This document shows positions 24,015 through 35,247 of a DNA stretch of 64,000 nucleotides, piece by piece (within the stretch, counting starts at the first letter, position 1; each line of letters opens with the position of its first letter). Origin of the DNA: Tubulanus polymorphus (taxonomy: Eukaryota; Nemertea; Palaeonemertea; Tubulaniformes; Tubulanidae). The notes under the pieces are model-generated. The model ran no database searches and was not told the origin of the DNA. It worked only from the letters and a program-made list of their open reading frames with translations. Position numbers and translations under genes: made by a program. Location: assembly GCF_964204645.1 (NCBI RefSeq), contig NC_134026.1, positions 24,446,650 through 24,510,649 of the forward strand, given 5' to 3'.

Positions 24015-25667
24015 CTACTGCTGCTTGCTCGGAGACCCGAAACCTTTCGAAAAGTCGGAAAGCTGTAAGATGGCAGGCGGAAGCGGGAGAACTTTGTTTC
24101 CGTTTCGTTCCGGCGGCCATTTGTATTTGACGCACGATAGTTGCATGTCACCCAACGTCAGTGGATTCATTTCCAATCTACGGTTAAGCCCATGTGGCCA
24201 CAAGCTGTCGTGTTTTAGGATCATATCATTGAAGTCTATATCGAGATATTTTGTTTCTTCGGTAGTCGTGAAATAAAAGTACCAGTCTTCGGCTTTTGTG
24301 CTCAATAGAAGAGCGGCTAGTTGCGGAAAATGGGAACATGCCGTGAGGGAGTCATTTATGCACTGTCGAACAGAGTCTAGAACATTTTCAGACTTGTCCA
24401 CGTACCGTAAATGAGGCATGGTCTTATGTTGGAAACAGAATATCCCCGGATGACCAATGTTTTTGTAAAGTTCAGGCTCATCAATTTCCGGACTCCATAG
24501 TAAACATTTCCTTACGAGAACATCAGTAAGACACGGTAAATTCATTATTCTTCCATTGAATTCATGGATGCCACGCATTATGTCAAGACCCCACCAGCCA
24601 CTTTGCAGCCTCGTATCTATTTTAAGAGCACGCACGTTGTCCTTGTCTTCTCTTTTAAAGATCTGAGCGTAGAAATCAACGATATGCTGTAAATTTGACC
24701 AATCTTCATCAGTGAACGAGTCGTGCCTTGTCTTAATCTCGTTCACCATTTCATACATGCGTCTTACGTCCTTCCCGTATCTTTCCAGGTGTTTATCATC
24801 CGATTCGACGATGAACTGTCGGTATTCGGAATAAGTGAGTCCCGAAAGTCCGGTGATGCGATCCTCACCGATACCATTGCCAGATAAGCTGGATTCCATT
24901 GAATCTATCGTTCGGTTAGCTATAGGTGGCCAGTGCCACTTTTTTGCAGATCTTCGAATTTCTGGAAGTGTCATCGGTGTTAACTGTAAGTTGATATTTC
25001 CACCAAATGGCCATAACGTATGGTGTTTGAAAATAGCCTCGTTATATGCCACGTCGATTGCGCCTTGGTCAGTAAGTGGTTCGAAATAGAACGCCCACTC
25101 ACCTGCCAGAGTCGACAACAGAATTGGCAAAAATGGCTCGAACTCCATTGTCGCACCTAGAGCGCCGTAAATGATTTTCTGACATGCGTCAAGAATATTT
25201 TTACCCTGTCCTACGTAACGAAAACATTGTATATTCTTATGTTGAAACACAAATATACCGGAATGGCTGATTTTTTCCGATTGTTCCATCATGACGTCAC
25301 GAATTTCAAACCATTCCATCTTTTTCAAAACTAAAGTCTGTTTCAACTTTTCGATGTTCATAGTTTTTCCACTTGGGCCATTAAACGATGACTTTTCGTC
25401 GGATCCCCACCATCCGCTGTGAAAACGTAAAAGTTTCATGTAAGTTTCGCGTTCTTGTGCTGTCATGGAAACGCAACGTTCCTTGTGACGTTTGTAGATT
25501 TCTTGGCAGGTCTCCCAATCGCCGACTTCAAAGTTGTCACTTCTTTCAAGAATTGAATTTTCGAGCATTACAGTTGATCTACTTCTCTTTATGCCTGCCT
25601 CTACCGGTTCAGGTGTAGCATGGCCCATTCTACCGAGCTGGGGAACGCTCAAACGATTTGCATCCAT
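24015..25667 (-). CDS. Protein with two degenerate GIY-YIG-like modules
   Basis: Uninterrupted 550-codon frame. A clean acceptor (ATTTATATTTCTAG) ends 14 bases before the ATG, so a non-coding 5' exon lies upstream. The protein is an internal duplication with a period of 271-272 residues. Module 1 has SGWWG (84-88), SGIFVF (136-141), RYVGQGKNIL (150-159), NEAIFKH (209-215), GGN (222-224) and KKWHWPP (242-248). Module 2 has SGWWG (356-360), PGIFCF (407-412), RYVDKSENVL (421-430), NDMILKH (480-486), GLN (493-495) and VKYKWPP (513-519). The order GIF, YVG, N-I, E, G-N matches the GIY-YIG nuclease fold. However, the catalytic Arg, expected ten residues after the Tyr, is Ala161 or Ser432, and the metal-binding Glu is E210 but D481. 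It is probably not a nuclease; the fold is retained for another use, perhaps binding. No signal peptide or membrane segment. Function unknown; fold assignment is inference from motif order. Confidence 0.85.
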   Translation of the reverse strand: MDANRLSVPQLGRMGHATPEPVEAGIKRSRSTVMLENSILERSDNFEVGDWETCQEIYKRHKERCVSMTAQERETYMKLLRFHSGWWGSDEKSSFNGPSGKTMNIEKLKQTLVLKKMEWFEIRDVMMEQSEKISHSGIFVFQHKNIQCFRYVGQGKNILDACQKIIYGALGATMEFEPFLPILLSTLAGEWAFYFEPLTDQGAIDVAYNEAIFKHHTLWPFGGNINLQLTPMTLPEIRRSAKKWHWPPIANRTIDSMESSLSGNGIGEDRITGLSGLTYSEYRQFIVESDDKHLERYGKDVRRMYEMVNEIKTRHDSFTDEDWSNLQHIVDFYAQIFKREDKDNVRALKIDTRLQSGWWGLDIMRGIHEFNGRIMNLPCLTDVLVRKCLLWSPEIDEPELYKNIGHPGIFCFQHKTMPHLRYVDKSENVLDSVRQCINDSLTACSHFPQLAALLLSTKAEDWYFYFTTTEETKYLDIDFNDMILKHDSLWPHGLNRRLEMNPLTLGDMQLSCVKYKWPPERNGNKVLPLPPAILQLSDFSKGFGSPSKQQ

Positions 25668-25680
25668 CTTCGAAATCAGT

Positions 25681-25685
25681 GCTAG
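25681..25685 (-). other. 3' splice acceptor upstream of the duplicated GIY-YIG-like gene
   Basis: Read on the minus strand, a T-rich tract ends in TTTCTAG and the exon begins 14 bases before the start codon. The AG occupies 25682-25683. This fixes the 5' limit of the coding exon and implies at least one upstream untranslated exon on the minus strand, not located. Confidence 0.6.
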
Positions 25686-28600
25686 AAATATAAATGAGAT
25701 ACTGGATCAGCAAAATAAGTAATCTGGTATTCTAGCATTCTTTTTTATTCATTTGTTTTAATTGATTAATTTTGATTCTAGTTTATTTGATTTGAATTTT
25801 GGGTTTCCTTACAAACTCACCACACACCGGGAATGCAAACAAAGGGTTTGATTTTGAAATCAAAGTATATACAAATATAGTTGGGTGATCGGTCAAATTT
25901 AGATGATTTTCTCCTAAATCGAAGTAGATGATTAAAAATGTCGGTATTCAGATATTAACCAGATTTAATCTTGAATGTATCCTTAAAATCTGTTCTTCTT
26001 AAGCAATCCTAATTGGCAAACAGCCTCTTCTTATTATCATTAACCACCGCCTAATCTTTAGATTCTATAAGTTTTCAACTTAATTTCAATTTTAAGAAGG
26101 TCACTATAACGAAAGAATAGCTAACTCTATAATACTCTGAAATACATCAACCCATACATCGACAACCAGTATGTAAACATTTTCTATTTCAGCAATAACA
26201 TGAAATTTTCTCTTCATTTAGATAAAAGCTTCGAGACCACTAATAGTACGGATGTAACACGGTTTAATGGATATATATGCAGAATTTCATATAAAAATAC
26301 AAGCCACTAGAATGATAATATGACGAATTGATAACAGTTAATAATTCGCGAATACTATTTCTTTTTAAATGCGATGTTGAAAAATCAAAATAATTACGTA
26401 TACATGTATTGGTATTATCATGGTACGTGCGTGAGCATCTATTTTTCATTATTGAAGAACGCCAGTCCGGATAAACCCCTCTCGATCAATTTATTGCCAT
26501 GTTGTCAATTTCAAAATCACATCCGGACTGAATACGTGTATCAGTACCAGGGAAAATTAATAAATCTGTACAAATCACTATGATGTTTTAAACTAAACCG
26601 CAAATAAACCTGGTAATCCCTGATATAAATAATGACCTGCGTTTATTTATATATGATATCACAAATCATGCATATATTTTCATCTATCCATTTGCCTTAT
26701 ACCTAACGTATATTTGATAACGAAGATACAGTACATAAAATATATATGCGACGTCCTTTTGCTATTCATCTTCATTATCGACGAACAGGCTGTGTTGTCC
26801 AAACGGATTTTTTCTCAATACACACGGAGAAAGTTGCTCTATTATATTGTTTATCAAAGCAAATCTAATTAATCTGATATTGGATGGTTCTGATGCGGAC
26901 ACGGACGCTGGGTCCGCGCTGGTAATCCTGACAAAATGCTTAAAGAAACAATTTCGCCACCAACTTCGCTCCTTACACCGGATTAGTTCCGTTTATACAT
27001 AGGAGTAAGCGAAGCGAATGGGCCGATCATTAACTCGTCTGTGATGCACTCGTATGAGTATTATACATATCATAATGATGCTGTTTCTGGAGGTCCTGTT
27101 ATCCACACTCCTTTCTGTCCCGATTTGACTTTTCTAAACCATTGAGAGTGATTTTCTTGTGCTCGCTGTTGCTCGTATATTATAATATCCACTGGGTTAG
27201 CGATTTTTGATTGTGATATATATTTGAATATGAATGTAACATAATCAAAGCCTGTTGCAATTATATTACCTGAATCACTACAGTTTACCATCAGTCTCTC
27301 CCAATTTTGTTTTAAATCTCCAATTTGTGGTAACCCTTTCTAAATTTTGTTGATGATATAATGGTACTAGCTGAAACGCTTATTTCGGTCATTTTCCCAC
27401 TCCGATCTGTGTAAAGATTGGTATTTCAAAAAAAACTAACGGCGATTTTGAACCCAGCGGCAGATTTTGCTTGGCTTCCTTTCGAAGCGAGTTTTGAGGG
27501 TCTTCGCTAGGAACTCAACTCCTTTGCTTTTGGTTCGTCGCTTGCAATTGAAGGCAATCCAGCGAACAATGGACACGTGTATTTTAACTTCTAAACAAAC
27601 GTCGTTTTCCGTCGCAAATTGCGGCGATTGTCACCAAAGAGCAGATAGCGGCATTGATCGAGTGGCGGAATAAATCGATTATCGACCAATCGATGAGATG
27701 CGGATTTCATCTGATTAGTTTCAGTACAGACGACATATCGGGTTGTTCCTAGTTGTATGAGACTTTTTTCAGTATGACACCGAACATTTGTTATAACATT
27801 CAAATGAAATATTCATAAGAAATGGTTTTTAAACGTATATACATATGTATATATATGTACATATACATTAGAAATTAGAAATCATTGTATAGGAAATTGA
27901 ATATAAAATTGAGCTTAAGAAAGATGAACTTTCATGATATTCATATTGGACACACGGCTGTATTCATCTATTCATTTAATCAATTTTAAGAATTGTACAA
28001 TTGTTTGACCTTATTGCTAGTTTCGAAATTGTCTGATTTCCTTAACCGCATATTCGAGAAATGCAAACATTTCCCTTGTGCCCCAATGATTCGTCTTACA
28101 GTCGTTTTGCTATTTAGTGCTAACGCTGCACGGGGAGCGTTTTACAAATAACTTCCATTTATGACTTATTTAGACACTAATGAAACCACTCTATTTACAC
28201 CGTTCAGCCGGTTCATAACTTTATATCCCAATGTTAACGAAATGATGGATCATTTTTTTGTAAGAAAAACCAAAAGTTAGACTAAGAGCGAATGGAGATC
28301 TCGATTTGAAACCTAACATGTACCGCAAGTCTTATGTTGCAGTTCATATGTTATAAGCCATCTTTAGCTTTTGATTTGAGAAAATTGGCAGCCGGATTAG
28401 ATGGTGAATTCAGGTGCAAACGAACCCTTCGAGTTTGGAAGGGGGCAACCGAAAAGCCCTCGATTCATCCATCTTTTATTAGATTGGCTTCTTTCAGTAT
28501 GTTGAATAATTCAAGCAAAAAAGGGAAGTTCCAAAAAATTAATCAGAGAGGTAAGAAGCACGTTACACCAACCGGTCCCGGACAATATCACTACAGTGCA

Positions 28601-29246
28601 CAGCACCAGAGAGTTCCAGAGCCCTTGGCTGGCTGGTCCCGTCTGTTCATTACAACAATTTCATATCTGTCTAAAAGAAAATATTGAGTTTTACAGTTAA
28701 CCTACGATTATTGCCGCCTTTAACTTACCTTTTCTACGAGGATAAGAAATGAAATATTTCAGCGTGTACTGGTACTATCGAGTGTAAATCTGCTGGAATG
28801 CTGGTCTAAACAGCTATAGCTAGTAGATATCGGGTCTCCATTAGCTACCATATATACCAGTTGTGTGGCATAGAATGAAATGTCAACATATTCTTTTGAT
28901 TTGCAGACCTGCACGTAGTATGAACGCAGTAAAAGAGAAACGAGGACCGAGTCGATGGGTGTCCGCGACCTGATTAGATTTTATCGGATTATTTAAGGCC
29001 TGTCTTAAAATAAATCTTTATAATCATTGTCATGCGATATTAACGATTTATTATTCTATTCTCATAACTACATACTAATCTGCCATAAGCCGCTATGTTC
29101 GCACCGGTCACGTATGTTGCTAATAATTCGTTTGAGCTTCATATATTTACTACTTTTAAAATGGTTTTTGTAGTGCCGAACCTCAAATCTAGGTACACAG
29201 GCATGAAAAAAGACTAAAATCATTAATTGAACCAATAAACTAACTA
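25686..29246. other. Intergenic, no gene recognised
   Basis: This holds the unlocated 5' exon(s) of the minus-strand GIY-YIG-like gene. A 117-codon plus-strand frame at 28334-28687 has no domain, no signal and no splice context, and I do not call it a gene. AT-rich alternating purine/pyrimidine runs occur near 27835-27870. Confidence 0.4.
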
Positions 29247-29252
29247 TTTATT
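29247..29252 (-). terminator. Candidate polyadenylation signal of the TGFBI-like gene
   Basis: AATAAA on the minus strand, about 245 bases beyond the stop codon at 29498-29500. It is the first canonical hexamer seen downstream and would give a short 3' UTR. Confidence 0.45.
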
Positions 29253-29497
29253 ATCGATAAAACGAACGTCATTACACAGGTTAATATAAATGTAGTATAA
29301 ACTACTAGACTCAAAATCAAGCGATTTTCTCAAAAACAAACTGTAATATTTGGAATAATATATGTATATGTATGTACACAATGCTGATTGCTTCTTGCAC
29401 AGTCTCATAACTTAAGAAGATGGGGACAAGCGTTTCCAACGAGGCAAATCCTTTAGATGCGAATTGGCATATACGTTTTTTTGGAGAGGATTTAATT

Positions 29498-32400
29498 TTA
29501 CAAGGAAAAGTCAAAGTCGTCCAAATCACTTTGTATGATGTCAAAAATCTCGGAAATACCGGGGCGCAATCCCTCCAAGGTTTGATCAACTACGTGGATA
29601 ATTCCATTGGTTGCTGGCAGGTCACATGCGCTGATACGAGCGATATCTCTTCGTCGATTGACTATTCGAACATCACCGGCCACATGACGGAAATTCAAGG
29701 TCATTCCGCTGAGGGAAAATGCTGGTAGTACTGAGCTACTCTTACAGCAGAAAACCCCTATTATGAGAAATGTATGATAGCTCAACAAACATTTTTAAGG
29801 TATTAATCAAACACGCTGAAAAACCTTATTCGGAATTACCTCTAATGATGTGACTTTTTATGAATTCTTTCAGGTTTCTCCTTCTGCCATGCGACCGACG
29901 CGACATCTGAAATACCTAAAAAATCTCATAGTCAGTTAACTACATCAAAATGCTGAAGTCATGAATAATCGCGGAGAGAAATTATTCGTTTTTACCGCAT
30001 TGGTTGGGGCTAAAATAGTCATAGGATGGTCAGATTGTAAATGATGATGTAAGCCTGTCGTTCTCAAAAGAGTGACAAATTCTGTGAATTGTGGATCGGC
30101 TGAAAGCGTGTCCAACAGGTTCGCTTGCGGCGTGTGTAACACCTATGATGATACGGAAAATCGTAGACAGTAAATTCTGACTCAAGTAATATAATCCTTA
30201 TGTGCCGTATCTTATGGCACTTCATAGATTTTAATGAATATCATGGTTCATACACAGACCTTGTCGATAAGAAACACGTTTACGTTAGAACACGTTCTTA
30301 GATTGTATTTCACCAACTGGGCGCATTGTACCAATGGCTTAATCCACTGAAATTCAAATAACGACATATTTTCACTAGAACTAACAATTCTAGTATAATG
30401 TGATTTTTCTTACGGATTCCAGTTTATGTGATACGCACGTGTCTCGAGTTGACAGTGAGAGTCTTGTTCTCGGACATTGATGGTAGATGTCGCGCGTGTT
30501 TTATTTTACGATAGTCGTACAGTCCGCTGACGAAATGGTACTTCAAAAGCGTCTTCAATTCCTGCTTGTTTTTCATCAATTCATCCATTTCTTCTTTCGG
30601 TTCTTGCTACAAAGGAATTGATGAACTAATTACCATTGTGAATTCCAATCAACTGATTTGGTAATTAATGAAAACGTATTCTATCTATCTACACACACTG
30701 CAGACAGGAGTGCCGTTCCCGCATTAGCAACACAGCCATAGCGGACGCTGTCCACAGCAATAGGCTACACACAGGGCTTGATCCCATGATCCTCCGGGAC
30801 CGAGACCGGTGCCTACTATTTCATTTATAGACCAATTTTATTTTCATTTAAGTGACATGTCCTTACTATGATGGCTCCGTTCGTTGGTAAGAATAGGGTT
30901 GCGTTCTCCATGGATTCTACATATGACAGTAATTCCGCTTTCTTTATCATATTGATGATTTCAGTGGCGCCTTCTGCTTTCGCCAAACTAACGGGACTCA
31001 TTTCTAAAAATAAGAATATACACCTGTTCAACTCCTCATATAAGATTCAAAAGTTGGTGCTTTTTTTCCTAAATAGCCAATTTCTGTCCATACTTTCCAT
31101 CCCGAGCACCTTGTCAACAACCAGAACAACTCCGTCACTTGCCACATAACTAGCAGTGACCTTGACCCCAGAGAGAAAAAGACTATTTTCCGCATCTTTC
31201 GTCAGACGTAATCGTTTCTTGTTTAGATCAGTGACTGTAAGACCATCAGTAGTGATCACCGTCGGACATATCGAATTCTTGATCACGTGCGACCGAAGAA
31301 AATCTAGAGTGACGAGAATATAGTGAAACTGTATACATTGTAAAATCATCCCGTCCCGTGGGCGTGTATATAGGAATATACTCACGATCACCGAAACATT
31401 TTTTCAATAGATTTTCCAGATTCGGTTCGTTGAAGGCATTATCTGTCGGAGCAATAATAGTATAACCGTCATCGCCACGGAGAGTTTCATTCCACTTCGA
31501 CTTCAATTCTGAAATGACCATGTGATCAGATTCATAATCTGATAATAACGTGATGGCTATATTGCGATACACAAACATATCTAAATGCGAACCTTCGATG
31601 AATTTCTTATGATTTCCAGTGTCTTGAAGAATCTGTATTGTTGTTCTGCCGATAGTTGGAATAATGTCTTCGGCAACGTGAATGATACCGTTAGATGCTA
31701 GATTATCCACAGAGACCAATTTCACACAGTTTGCCGTTATTACCTTAACAATTTAACCAATCATCTTAATGATACATATTTTTTGGATGATAAATTCAAT
31801 ATAATGAATTGTGAGTTCACCTAGAAAGTTTTTTTTTTAAATTCAAACTAACAAAATGATTCAAAGTCAAATATGTAATGTCAGAATTGAGGTTTTCTGT
31901 CTGATATTTTTATCTAGTGTGTATCACTGTTCGTGCCACATATAATTAGCAGTAAGAATTAGCATACCCCAGTACGTTTATCCTTATTAAACCTGATTTG
32001 AGAACCGGGCAACGTTGGATCCACCACCATATCGTCTATCATGTGGTGAGAAAGCAACTCTCTCTTTGGGATTATATGATTGAGTACAGTTTCTACTGCG
32101 TGGCCCGCCTCACTCGCCGTATCTTGCGATACCACCACCAAGTTGTTCATCAGGAGATTCTAAAAAGCAAATTTTATTTCATGTAAGAATTTTGTGTAAA
32201 ATTGTGTAAACATGCCTAAGATTAATGAAATTGCGTAGCCTTCAGTGTCAGTCTCTGTTTTCCATTTTCAGTACCTGTTCCGATGTATACTGCTTCAGTT
32301 TTTCGTTAGGGGGCGCTAATAGTGTGAGCGTTGTATTTGTTAACGATTCGTTGAGCCCTATGCTGGATAATGCTCTCCTGAACTCGGTCAGATCCAAATC

Positions 32401-34531
32401 CTTCAAAACCTCTAGAATATCTTTCAGCTCCACCTCTGAAATAGGATAATTTTCAGAATCGTTCATGATATGCGTTTTAATATGTGAATTATGTAATTAT
32501 ATTTAATTCAATTTTCTTTTCTCTTCACTCCAGTTCATTCAATCTGAATCTTCTGCAGTATACTCAACAAACTTTACCCTGTTGGCATCCTAGTTCTCCT
32601 TGTCTATGACCAAATCCACTACAACAGGTGTATGTTACCACACTCGTATTCTTCCATGCGCCACATTCGATACTATGAAAGTTATAGATTCATAAATTAA
32701 TTGCAAATCGTAAGTTTAATGGTACTTGGTTTTACGTACGTGAAATTTTCACATTACATAATTTAATCAAAGATAATGTTAACGAAGAGACAATGTATTT
32801 AATCGAAAGAGAGCATTTACAAACACAATATAATACAAACTATACTTCGTTTGCAATCTTCAAAAAACTTATGTCGAAAGAGACACGAGAGGTAAAAACA
32901 AAAGCTTACGTTGATTCACAAACATAAGCAGAAGCTTTGTCTTGACATCGGTTGATTTTCGTGATGAAAAATGAACTAGACGGGTTTTCTTTGCGTTCAG
33001 TGGTCGTCCGCCTCTTCTTACAAACGTTAGGCCTGTAATCCAGTGATACAAATAGCAGTTATATGCAATAAGTGCAATAGAACGAAACTATGCACATTTG
33101 GCATTTATTGACCATATAGATGCCCTAAAGTGAAATAATGCTAGAACATATCTCTGCTGCTTTTGGATTTTACGTCAATCTAAAATTATTCACGGAAAGA
33201 AGGAGATTAAAAATACGTACCCTCTCCACCAGTCAGTTGAACTGCTGAATTCAACATCGAAGTCGAAACCAAAATTTATATCCCAGTCAGGGATACCCAG
33301 TCGTGCGGCTAGTTGTACCCAACTGAAAATATGTGCATTTAAAAGATACATTTAAGGGAACGCGTTAGTTTGAGTCTCCTAATTAATCTCAGAATGTTCT
33401 CATTTTCATTTTCACGCTGAGCAACTTGTTTCTGAATCGTTGCCAAACGAATTGTTTTGCACTTCTCGATGCGTGAAAACAAGCTTGTATCCGCGTCTGA
33501 ACTTTGTGTAAACACTCATGTTTCCTGTTCATCTTGCCAACCATACAGATACACATTTCCATGATTTACACAGCGCCATCAAATCCTCATAACGTTTACT
33601 CGATAGTTTATCTTCTACAAGGAGTATGTTTCGCGTATTTTCCATGGCAAAATAAGAAAGACTCAATACAATTAGATCAGACTGTTTCGTCTAATTTTGT
33701 TTGGAGTTTTCTAGATCTAGATTGACAAGAAATACAAAATACAACACGAAAGAAACAGATTTTAGATAGATAGAAATTTTCAATGCGGATTAAATTCGTT
33801 ATCGATAGTGTTCTTTTACGGTGGAGGCGTCCTATCAACAATCCCCCCCCTTTCCAGCATTCCTTCCTAGCGTATCTTTCATCAAGCAAGTTAATCGAGA
33901 AAGGTTAAACCTGCCGTTACGAATTAGATACATCTAGCTGAGATCTCATCAGTCTTTGCCAACTTCTCTGAAAATACCTTTCTGTTCCGCTCGATACGTT
34001 CATTTAATACAAGAATTCATTTACTTACTCTACCAGGTTTTTGCCATTTTCCAAAATACTGCTTTGTCTTCCTCCACGCCGCTTCGAAGAACCACGTTTG
34101 TGGGTAACATGGTGCCCAGGTCTCCGGGACACTCCTCGGCCTCCTCGTCCGAATCCTCCTCTCCGTCCAATTGTCCGACTATTGAGTTCCACATCGTCTA
34201 CTCTTCCTCCGCGTCCTCTTCTGCGATTGTCTCCCCTTGAAGGTTGTCGTATCCTAAAACCTGGATCTTCGATGCCGTGTACTCGTCGCCATGGTGGATC
34301 AACTGAACCCATATTTCGGCCACTTTTTGCCAGCCAGTCGTAGTCGTACACATCATCACCACCATCGTCATATTCGTCAAAATAATCGTCCAGTAAGTCA
34401 ATATCCGTAACGAATGGTTCCAAGGCTTCAAGATGATGCGGTCCTCGCCGACTTAAGGCTTGTTGCCACGAAACACGCCCTACAGATAAAGACACGCACA
34501 CTAAACAAATCAACAACAGTGCTAGTCTCAT
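29498..34531 (-). CDS. TGFBI/periostin-like secreted matrix protein (EMI + four FAS1)
   Basis: Fourteen coding exons in transcript order: 34531-34029, 33322-33221, 33032-32910, 32672-32578, 32435-32275, 32159-31968, 31743-31386, 31303-31094, 31003-30867, 30606-30439, 30346-30260, 30142-29996, 29906-29840, 29730-29498. All junctions are GT-AG and keep phase; the product is 860 residues. A signal peptide (about 1-18) leads into an acidic Asp/Tyr stretch (43-65) and an Arg/Gly-rich stretch (92-155) containing RGD (99-101). The EMI domain follows (about 201-273; GPNVC, then TYTCCSGF). Four FAS1 domains occupy about 275-425, 426-582, 583-712 and 713-845, with APTNA/APTDNAF and SNGIIHVAED/TNGIIHVVDQ motifs. 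EMI plus four FAS1 is the TGFBI/periostin architecture (human TGFBI has 683 residues); the extra length is mostly the N-terminal charged insert. Role by family: matricellular adhesion. The shortest exons and the start of exon 14 (acceptor GTAGCTCAG) are the least certain. Confidence 0.92.
30715..30820 (-). repeat. SINE-like fragment with Pol III B box
   Basis: On the minus strand GGATCAAGCCCTGTGTGTAG contains a B-box-like core and is followed by sequence with no coding potential. It lies in the intron between exons 9 and 10 of the TGFBI-like gene. The CTGTGTGTAG extension recalls the one after the B box at about 18835, so both may belong to one SINE family. No A box was recognised. Confidence 0.35.
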
Positions 34532-35247
34532 TTTGTTGTTGCCCCTCGTGTAAGAATCTGGTAAATAAACTCTGTATCGATGTTGTGAACAGTAAGTATT
34601 ACTGTTATACTATAAATATCGCCTTATCGTCAGTGAGGAGAGAACTCCCTGCTATCCGGGAAAACTCGAATAATCACGCGCTCGCAGATGGTTTTGTAAC
34701 ATTTTTTCTTTGTCAAAACTCATCTTCAAGTGAATGTCACTTGAGTTTGAGTAATCTTTCTTCGAAAAGAGAGCAACCACCAAGAATCGAAATGGAAGAT
34801 TTTTTGTGTGTGTTGGCGTTAGACAGCTGGTTATATAGCTTAGAGGTCCTTTTAGCTAACTATCAAACTGAATTGAAATGAATTAATTATTCTTTGTTGC
34901 AACTTGATATGATTTGTAAAAGCACTGAAGATACTTAAGTAAAATGTTGGAGTAAAATTTTTTCATTTCTCATACGTTAAATGAACGTCCAATGACTGTC
35001 CAATGAATGTCCATCGGATTATTGTGGTTTAACATGACTCAACATACAAACATAGTTATCATTCTATGGTATGTGGGCGCATTGAGTAAACCTTCAGTTT
35101 TCGCTAATAACGCGACCTTGGATAAATATTGTACATTGTCATTAATCCAATAAATCGGTTAATAATTAAAGAATATGCCCAAACCATTGATATGCATAGC
35201 TCGAATGACACACTCAGTTAGTCGCGAACTTTCTATAGAAAATAACG
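34532..35247. promoter_or_regulatory. 716-bp divergent promoter region
   Basis: Spacer between the start codons of the minus-strand TGFBI-like gene (34531) and the plus-strand Ig/FN3 gene (35248). Both 5' UTRs and probably both core promoters must lie here unless untranslated first exons sit elsewhere. I see no clear TATA box or other named motif. The 155-codon plus-strand frame at 34414-34881 overlaps the antisense of exon 1 and is not a gene. Confidence 0.4.

Noticed and set aside
28334-28687. 117-codon plus-strand frame
   Set aside because: No domain, no signal, no splice partner; composition resembles the surrounding spacer.
34041-34343. Proline/Arg-rich plus-strand frame opposite the TGFBI-like first exon
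   Set aside because: It is the antisense of the Arg/Gly-coding stretch of exon 1, which has a signal peptide and joins in phase to the EMI exons.
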